Shown here piece after piece: positions 58,801 through 64,000 of a stretch of 64,000 nucleotides of DNA (within the stretch, counting starts at the first letter, position 1; each line of letters begins with the position of its first letter). The stretch covers positions 5,704,001 through 5,768,000 of the forward strand of contig NC_071329.1 in assembly GCF_010183535.1 (NCBI RefSeq). Direction: 5' to 3'. This DNA is from Caenorhabditis remanei. Taxonomy: Eukaryota; Nematoda; Chromadorea; Rhabditida; Rhabditidae. Below the pieces are notes generated by a model. It was not told the origin of the DNA, ran no database searches, and saw nothing but the letters and a program-made list of their open reading frames with translations. The position numbers and the translations under genes are program-made.

Positions 58801-60519
58801 CAATGGTAAAAAGATGAGCATAAGGAAGATAACATTGGGTGATCCATCGTTTCCTCCCATTATATCATTCACTTTAAACGAGAGAAATAACATGAAAAGT
58901 CCAATGAGATATTGACAAGGGACCATCCATGATTTCCTTCGTCCTAAACGTTTTGACCATACTGAATCGACGATTGGAGCCCAGAGAAGTTTCAGACTGA
59001 AAAAATGAAGATTTTAGTATATAAATCAGGGAAAATTATGAAAAACGGGAATTTTGACTAAAAATCGCGAAAAATTGTTTTTTCGCATTCATTTTGACGA
59101 AAAATAGACTTTTTCAACGATTTTTTAAACTTGAAAAACCAAGAAAAATGAGAAAAAATTGCTAAATATTATGAAAAAATCGTTCAAAAATGGGGGGTTT
59201 TAGTAAAAACTTTTTACATTCGTTTCACTAAAAAAAGGGTTTCATTTTAATTTCAAAAATTCCGAATTAAAAAAATTTCCAAAAAAAGCTCTAAAGTTCT
59301 ATTTTTCATAATATCGAATATACGCGATTTAAAAGATTTCCTATCAGTTTTCATTCTCCGGAATCAAAAAATTTAATTCAATACAATCATAGAACTTTTT
59401 CGGAAATTTTTTAAAAATTCGAAATAAAAAAAATGTTTTAATATTTAAAACGAATGTAAAAACCCCATTCTTAACGATTTTTAAAATAATTTTCAGCGAT
59501 TTTGAAGCAAAATTCAATTTTTATTTAAAAAAATCAAGAAAAAAAAAGAATTTTGCTTTAAATTCGAATTATTTCGTTTAAAACTGGGGTTTTTACATTC
59601 CTTTCATTGAAAAATCTTTGTTTTTTCTTAATTTTTAAAAATTTACGAAAAAGAAAAAAAAAACTTTTCGGAAATTTTTTAAATTCGGAATTTTTAAAAT
59701 GAAAAAAAACACAGATTTATCATTTTTGAACGACTTTTAAAGAAATCTTCAGTGATTTTAAAGCAAAATTCTAATTTTTCTTGTTTTTTCAAGTTTAAAA
59801 AATCCTTTTAAGCGCCAACGACGCGCCAGCCTCGCTTACCTAAACGGCCAATAAGCAAACGAGAAAATGGCCTGTGATCCATATGATACATGTTTACTGG
59901 ATAATAACAGAGGAATCGCTCCGATAAGACCGAGAGGAACTCCTTGAAGTAAATAGAGAAATAATAGTAATAATATGGATGAGATGTCTCCTTTCAATGT
60001 GTCATGTGTACGTTTCAGCCAATTCGAGTTCGGGTCCACGTTCTGGAAAGAGAATTTGATTGGTTTCGAGATGGAAAATACTGATTTTTTCGGCGAAAAA
60101 TCCACTTTTTTCCTGGTTTTCTGTCGAAAATTCGAGAACGAACCGAATTTTCCATAGTTATTCATCACCGTATTACGAGTTTTTCCCCGATTTTATAAAG
60201 CTTTTCCATATTTTATCGGTTTTTGTTCTTTTTTTGAGTATTTTTCTGAGTTAAAAGTCCAATTTTGTTAGTTATTACACAATTTATCAGTTTTTCTTTG
60301 TTGTTAAAAACTGACAGGATCCGGTAATAGATGTTGATAGTCATCGTCATCATCATATTCCTCCTCTCCGTCGCTATATTTCCTCTCCTCTTGCGGTAAA
60401 TAGACACGTGGAAAGTGGCCACCAGCCGTCGAGAAATCGACGTCCGGCTCGAAAGCCATGACATCTTCAGAAGTGTGAGGGACTCGAGTTTTATGTCGGG
60501 AACGGACTCGTTCTGTCAT
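49831..60519 (-). CDS. SLC33A1: Acetyl-CoA transporter, SLC33A1 (AT-1) homologue (586 aa)
   Basis: Imports acetyl-CoA into the ER/Golgi lumen for acetylation of proteins and glycolipids; multi-pass membrane protein. Exons: 60519-60316, 60042-59840, 58996-58739, 57507-57347, 54130-53604, 52898-52708, 52661-52536, 49921-49831, all GT..AG and in frame. Diagnostic segments: ILLLLFLYLLQGVPLGLIGA, KLLWAPIVDSVW, FLAATQDIAVDGWALTML, NVGYASTCNAVGQTAGYFLG, KLAFAASDGMTSLKLIDMGI, TAGPRPLNIF, DPRIGGTYMTMLNTLNNLGG NWP, and a final W-Y-K near the C-terminus, matching the human protein throughout. The 68-residue N-terminus is acidic and disordered (GEEEYDDDDDY). An acidic loop (GEEEEEMELG) sits mid-protein. 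Intron 4 holds a nested plus-strand gene; intron 7 is full of repeats. The symbol is the human one; the C. elegans counterpart is, from memory, T26C5.3. Confidence 0.95.
50110..50605. repeat. TTCCGGATTCCGG satellite blocks
   Basis: Two blocks (50110-50240 and 50395-50605) of near-tandem GATTCCGGTTCCGGATTCCG units, each internally palindromic, separated by 150 bp of AT-rich DNA and running into TGTCCGGATGTCC repeats (50590-50895). In transporter intron 7. Confidence 0.7.
51444..51855. mobile_element. CTGCGCTC element interrupted by a TTA-flanked MITE
   Basis: Outer element: TTCTTA at 51444-51449 continues as TTACAACTGCGCTCC at 51750 and ends GCGCGGTTGTAAGAA at 51855. Removing 51450-51749 plus one TTA restores the normal end TTCTTACAACTGCGCTCC. 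The inner 300-bp MITE has long inverted repeats (TGCTGCGTCCAAAGTAACTT, then TCCGCGGAAAATCCGCGCGG) and a GGTCTCGCCGCGATTACC core in both arms. The TTA duplication fits PIF/Harbinger integration. Confidence 0.85.
52105..52215. mobile_element. Short CTGCGCTC element, intact copy
   Basis: TTCTTACAACTGCGCTCCAC ... GTAGAGCGCGGTTGTAAGAA, about 111 bp, with the CTCTGAGTCTCTCAATTTCG body shared with 34074 and 51780. In transporter intron 7. Confidence 0.75.
52915..53585 (+). repeat. TCTG/TGTCCAGATGTC repeats in transporter intron 5
   Basis: Tandem TCTGTATGTCCAGATGTCTG units at 52915-53035, AT-rich DNA, then GT, TCTG and CCAGATGTC units at 53437-53585. Many overlapping frames here are repeat artefacts. 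Confidence 0.7.
54714..55003. repeat. 0.29 kb hairpin, family with 23.3 kb
   Basis: Left arm GGAAGTCTTTGGAGACACGG through GAGTTATGAGCTCTCAAACT; right arm AGTTTGAGAGCTCATAACTC through CCAAAGACTGCCC, with a loop of about 25 bp. It lies in transporter intron 4 beside the nested gene. Confidence 0.75.
55748..56465 (+). CDS. Nested secreted protein, ground-like-type domain (111 aa)
   Basis: Exons 55748-55826, 55885-55975 and 56300-56465 join in frame to 111 residues. The ATG follows an acceptor-like TTTTCAG by eight bases and starts a signal peptide (MNIGMPTRLVALFLLVAVIS then TAVA). The mature part, NCKSEKLRELVLETVG ... KYLKQQAEERFGFWWSAVIV ... QYKNTSCEMLLFDTYYWI, resembles the nematode ground-like domain pattern C....L...........A...AE..FG.....I.S...........Y....C. 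Ground-like proteins are extracellular, hedgehog-related-type worm proteins found in cuticle-forming or glial tissue. Cysteines are fewer than usual (three), so assignment is tentative. It lies wholly inside intron 4 of the transporter on the other strand. A polyadenylation signal AATAAA is at about 56509. Confidence 0.7.
56560..56725 (+). repeat. TGTCCAGATGTCC-type repeats
   Basis: Units such as CGGTATGTCCAGATGTCCAG and TGTGTGTCCACATGTCC follow the polyadenylation signal of the nested gene; same family as 7.0 and 53 kb. Confidence 0.55.
56768..57077 (+). repeat. Four tandem ~75-80-bp units
   Basis: Units begin at about 56769, 56849, 56929 and 56999, each AAACGCGCCNCAGGCGCCCC then AGATTACTGTTCTCAATGAT, TTTCAGCTCA and CAAAAATTCTAGT. 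Related single motifs (CGCGNC..AGGCGCGCCAG) occur at 18668, 25696, 56050 and 59815. Each unit carries a plus-strand TTTTCAG. Confidence 0.8.
57508..59835. other. Transporter introns 2-3, AT-rich, no gene
   Basis: Apart from exon 58996-58739, the introns are AT-rich with long A/T runs (59000-59800) and repeated TTTTTACATTC-type text; no extra exon or structured element is supported. Confidence 0.4.
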
Positions 60520-61744
60520 TGCTGAAGAAATATGGGACGTGTTTTAAGGGTTTTGTGTGGATTTTAGAGATTTTAGAGGAGAAAAAAGTGTAAAAAATTG
60601 AGAAAAATTGCAAACTTTACATTTAAAAAATCGATAATTGACAAAATTTATTGTATAGAATGCTGATCGCCTATTTAGATTAAGTTTTTATTTGAAACAA
60701 ACTTCTCTCCCATTCTAAGTACTGTAAATCCAATTTTTCAAGCAAAAAAAACTAAAAATTCACCCCACTGACCAGCTATCTCAGTTTCAGAATCAATATC
60801 GATGAAAGTGGAATTCATATCCGAATCGGCTGCCTAGCTAAATATAATGATTTCTTTTTACAAAAGACACCGGGAAGCAAAAAGAGAACCGAGAGAGAGA
60901 AAAGGCGAGAAAGTAGGTTGAACAACGGAGATACTAGGCGTCAAATGTTGTCAAACATCATCGTAGACTTTTTTCTTTTCTTTTATTTCCATTTTTCCGA
61001 GCGAAAATGTTCCGAGTCTTCGAGAATAAACACTAAAATATAGCGACACGTTGCAAAAAAAATAGAGGAAAAATCGGTGTAGATTTACGGTAAACAACAC
61101 GCGCTAGGCGGGATTTCGGAGCATCGTACTGCGATTTTGCGCGGTAAGTTGAAATTTGTTTTTTTGGAGAGACTGGTTAGTTTTTCCACCATAAATTTGA
61201 ATTTTTAAGTGAAAAGCATAACTTTTAAACAAATTTTAATTTTTTTAACATTTAAAATTAAGTTTTTCCTTCCACAATCCCAGTTTTTTCCAAATTCCAC
61301 GAGATTCCTCAAAATTCCGAAAAATTTCAATAAAAATCACGGATATCTGATTGAAAATATGATAAGAGACAGATGATTGATAATTGGATAATTGGAAGAG
61401 ATACGTGAGAGAACAATGGAAGAATCGAGTGGATTGAGAGAAAATTCCAATTTGTTTTTAATTAAAAAAAACTACGCCAGAAAGACTACAAAACTACAGT
61501 AGGAGTTAATAAAAAATGTTAGTAGAAAATCAAAAAACGGAGAAGTTGATTGATCAGTGAAACAAAGCAAGGGAACAGAAATTAACAAAAAAGAGAGAAA
61601 AAGAAGAAAGGAGACGAGAATAACCTTCTACCCAGTTTTCTTATCACTTATCACCCCAATGATGACTTTAAAAGTCGGAAAGAGTACCTCAAAGAACCTT
61701 CAAAGAAAATTCAAGACAAAAAAAAAGAAAAAAGAGATTTCCCG

Positions 61745-61812
61745 AGGGTAGGAATTGAACCCGTGACCCCAAAAGTGACAACCAAGCGCTATACCGTCTG
61801 CGCCATGGGTGC
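61745..61812 (-). pseudogene. Degenerate tRNA-like sequence
   Basis: On the minus strand ATGGCGCAGACGGTATAGCG supplies a good A-box and a GCGC/GCGC D-stem, and CACGGGTTCAATTCC a B-box. The acceptor and anticodon stems do not pair, so this is a tRNA pseudogene or SINE head. It lies between the two alternative first exons of the transporter. Confidence 0.55.
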
Positions 61813-61905
61813 AACAGTTATAAAAGGCAAAGGGGGAAGAGAAGAAAGAGCCCATTCCCGAGACGCTACCGCGACGCTCCCCGATATAAAACGATGAAAA
61901 GTAAC

Positions 61906-62067
61906 CTTTTTCTTGACGTTCCTCTCCCATTTCTCGTCCTCCAATTCTTGCTTATCCTTCTGCTTCTCCTCCACCGGCACTATCACACACTGTGATGGAT
62001 GTGGCTGAATCGTCGAGTCAAACTCGACAGATTCACTCAAATCGAACGGTCCAACAGTCGCCGTCAT
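61906..62067 (-). CDS. Probable alternative first exon of the transporter
   Basis: ATG at 62067 opens 54 codons (MTATVGPFDLSESVEFDSTI ... EDEKWERNVKKK) ending at AAAAAG|GTTACT in phase 0. The main first exon (60519-60316) also ends in phase 0, so this exon can splice to the same second exon at 60042 and give a 572-residue isoform with a different acidic cytosolic N-terminus. The exon cannot splice in frame to the CAATG acceptor of the main first exon. The alternative is the first exon of an unrelated gene whose other exons I cannot see; none is evident between 60.6 and 61.9 kb. Confidence 0.5.
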
Positions 62068-64000
62068 CGTTTTCGTTCTTCTTTCTTCTGACTTTCTTCT
62101 TAGAAGACGTCCGCGTCCCCCCCTCTAGAAGTGGGCGGGGTCTCTTCTCGAGTGAGAGAGAGTAATCAGTTGAGAAGAATGGGGGAGATCTTGAACTTTT
62201 AGATGGGGAGGAATGATGGACACACCAGCCGGTAGCCTCCTCGATTCGATCGATACCCGGCGTAAGCGTCAAAAAAGATAATGATAAGCGAGATGGCTTG
62301 ACGATGGGAGGAGACAAGATATCCCCGATAGACTTATATCTTTGAAAACGACAATGCCATTTTTCTCCTTATTCCTTTTTTGAGAATTTCTGTGTGTCTG
62401 TGTGTCTGTGTGTCCCGATGTCCATTTATATGTAGATCAAAAGACATTTCGATAGCTATGGTATTCGATTTGACCTACTACCTTCTTTTATCACATGATC
62501 ATCATCGTCTAGACGATTTCTCGTTTTTTGATTTTCTCGTTTGTGTGGAATCGATCAACTTTAGAAGGGTGGAACGGGGGCATGGTGTGTTCAGGTTTCA
62601 TTTTAATTTAGTGGGTTCAGTTGAGGGAGTATTGGTGTATAGTTTTGTAGTGGACAACTTTTTTGTAAGGGAACACCCTAGAGAGATATGAAGCTTTAGA
62701 GGAAAATTTTCAGTTTTTGCAGTTTTTAGTACAAATTGATAACTTTGAAAGGGTGGTAGAGTGTCCTAACTTATGAAATAATAAAACGTTTTTCATTGTG
62801 TTATGCAAGTATAGTTGTACATTTATGTAGTTGCCAACTTTTCTGTACCAGCTGTCCCTGGAAAGGTAAGGCGCCGGAAACAAGGGTGACCATTTTCGTT
62901 GGTAGTGTCCCGACACTTGAGATGGTGGCGCAGGTTTCATAAGGCTCCAAAATTAAACATTTTGATATAATTTTGTTAAACAAGTCTAGATGTACATTTT
63001 TGTAGTTCACAACTTTTTTTTCCGGGCCCTCCCTGAAAAATTATAGTAGCATGAAGTTGACTACCTAGAAAACACAGCTCAACAGTTCAATCGTTGACAT
63101 CTTCTCAGGATTAAATTGTACAAAAAAGTTGTCAACTACAAAAATGTACATCTAGACTTGTTTTGTATTGTTTCAAAAAATGGATACGGTAGAAAGTCTG
63201 GCGCGCCATCGCCGCGCCTCCACAATTCTCATTATAAGGACTCTCGTTTGCAACGTTTCAATTATTCGATTCCCTCTTCCAAACTAATTACCACTCAACC
63301 GTCCAGCTAATGACCACATTCCCGAAGGAAACCGTTTGGTCTTTAGACTGAGAAATACCTCTTCTTCTCCTTGGTTGCTTTGAGAGAGAAAAAACTGAAC
63401 CGACCCTCATAAATTACAACACCGAGAAGACAATAGAGGGGGGGACCGCACCCTCGCTACCACACGTTCTATTGTCCGTTGTGGTTAGTACAGAGGCATT
63501 GTCAACTTGACATAATAATGACAATGAATAGAGGAGGTGGGTAATAAGAAGCGAGAGAAGTAATAGATCGTTGGGAATTCTGAAATTGACATCCGGACGA
63601 ACGGACAGACAGATGGATACATTATTAGTGCAACTTCGCTCCAACGAAGTCGGTCAGGTAACCTCATAGTTTTGAGAAGTCATGGTCTCGGAAGGTCTTG
63701 TTGGACACTTTAAAAATTTTTGTGTCTGAAAATAAGTTTTCAAGATTTCCAGATTTACTCATTTTTAATGCTACCATCATAATCAGCTAACCGGGAGCTT
63801 TCAGAAAAGTATCCACAAGCCCAGGTTTCCAGCAATATGGGTTTCGACACGAAACCCCCCCCCCCCCCCGGGTTACTGTAGTTTTCGTGGTGGGACCCAA
63901 TATTATCGGAATATAGGCTTGTGGGTACTTTTCTGAAAGCTGAAAACGAGGTGAAGCGGAATTTTCAGTTTTCAGTTAGCATAAGCGCATTTTTAAAAAG
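62068..64000. other. Upstream region with dispersed repeats and hairpins
   Basis: No further gene supported. 62068-62340 is CT/GA-rich and probably promoter or 5' UTR of the upstream exon. 62380-62430 has GTGTGTCTGTGTGTCCCGAT repeats; 62640-62840 has TTGTAGTGGACAACTTTTTT-type repeats; 62980-63160 is an inverted pair (AAGTCTAGATGTACATTTTT and its complement). 63793-63942 is a hairpin with a C-run in its loop. Confidence 0.45.
63793..63942. repeat. 150-bp hairpin with poly-C loop
   Basis: AGCTTTCAGAAAAGTATCCA then CAAGCC is mirrored by GGCTTGTGGGTACTTTTCTG then AAAGCT. The loop holds GGGTTTCGACACGAAACC and a run of about 14 C. Confidence 0.65.

Noticed and set aside
61745..61812. Functional tRNA on the minus strand
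   Set aside because: A good D-arm only; the acceptor ends cannot pair and the anticodon stem is mismatched.
62033..62317. 94-codon frame upstream of the alternative transporter exon
   Set aside because: Low-complexity Ser/Pro/Lys-rich frame in the likely 5' UTR/promoter; the in-frame exon from 62067 is a better start.

Overview
The window is nuclear DNA of a Caenorhabditis-type nematode. Introns are mostly short to medium with GTAAGT/GTGAGT donors and TTTTCAG acceptors, bulk sequence is AT-rich, several first coding exons begin right at a 3' splice site (as expected with trans-splicing or 5'UTR introns), and the protein families are worm-like (F-box/FBA, sigma-class GST, aquaglyceroporin). 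The gene set (aqp-2-like aquaporin, gst-13-like GST, SLC33A1-like acetyl-CoA transporter) matches, from memory, neighbouring C. elegans chromosome II genes (C01G6.1, T26C5.1, T26C5.3), so this looks like the orthologous interval in another Caenorhabditis species. The species itself cannot be named from the sequence alone.

Layout. 0.4-2.6 kb (-): unrecognised secreted protein, three exons. 2.6-7.4 kb: intergenic, repeats, one GC-rich hAT-type element. 7.4-11.9 kb (-): aquaglyceroporin, five coding exons. 11.9-33.4 kb: a 21 kb gene-poor stretch with two pairs of duplicated promoter-like blocks (one pair carrying an exact X-box consensus), a decayed mariner-like element, long degenerate minisatellites, hairpin repeats, a LINE reverse-transcriptase relic and one candidate small membrane-protein gene (29.3-29.7 kb). 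33.4 kb (+): small secreted peptide. 35.1-36.3 kb: an essentially perfect 1.2 kb palindrome whose right arm plus asymmetric loop can encode an 81-residue spliced ORF, followed by a 0.9 kb element with subterminal repeats. 38.6-41.3 kb (+): GST. 42.3-44.4 kb (+): F-box protein. 44.5-44.9 kb: hAT-type MITE. 47.0-49.5 kb (+): unrecognised Cys-containing secreted protein. 49.8-60.5 kb (-): acetyl-CoA transporter, eight coding exons, with a probable alternative first exon at 61.9-62.1 kb and a ground-like-type secreted protein gene nested on the opposite strand in intron 4. 62.1-64.0 kb: repeats.

The genes are individual transcription units, not an operon or pathway; only the transporter and its nested gene are physically interlocked. 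The richest novelty is in the non-coding part: a multi-copy non-autonomous hAT-like family with 8-bp target duplications and CGGGCC-array cores, a TTA-flanked MITE inserted in another MITE with the empty site readable by eye, several long hairpin families, and the 0.5 kb-arm palindrome that would make a long double-stranded hairpin RNA if transcribed. Exon boundaries were worked out by hand from reading frame and splice consensus; no alignment or database search was run.
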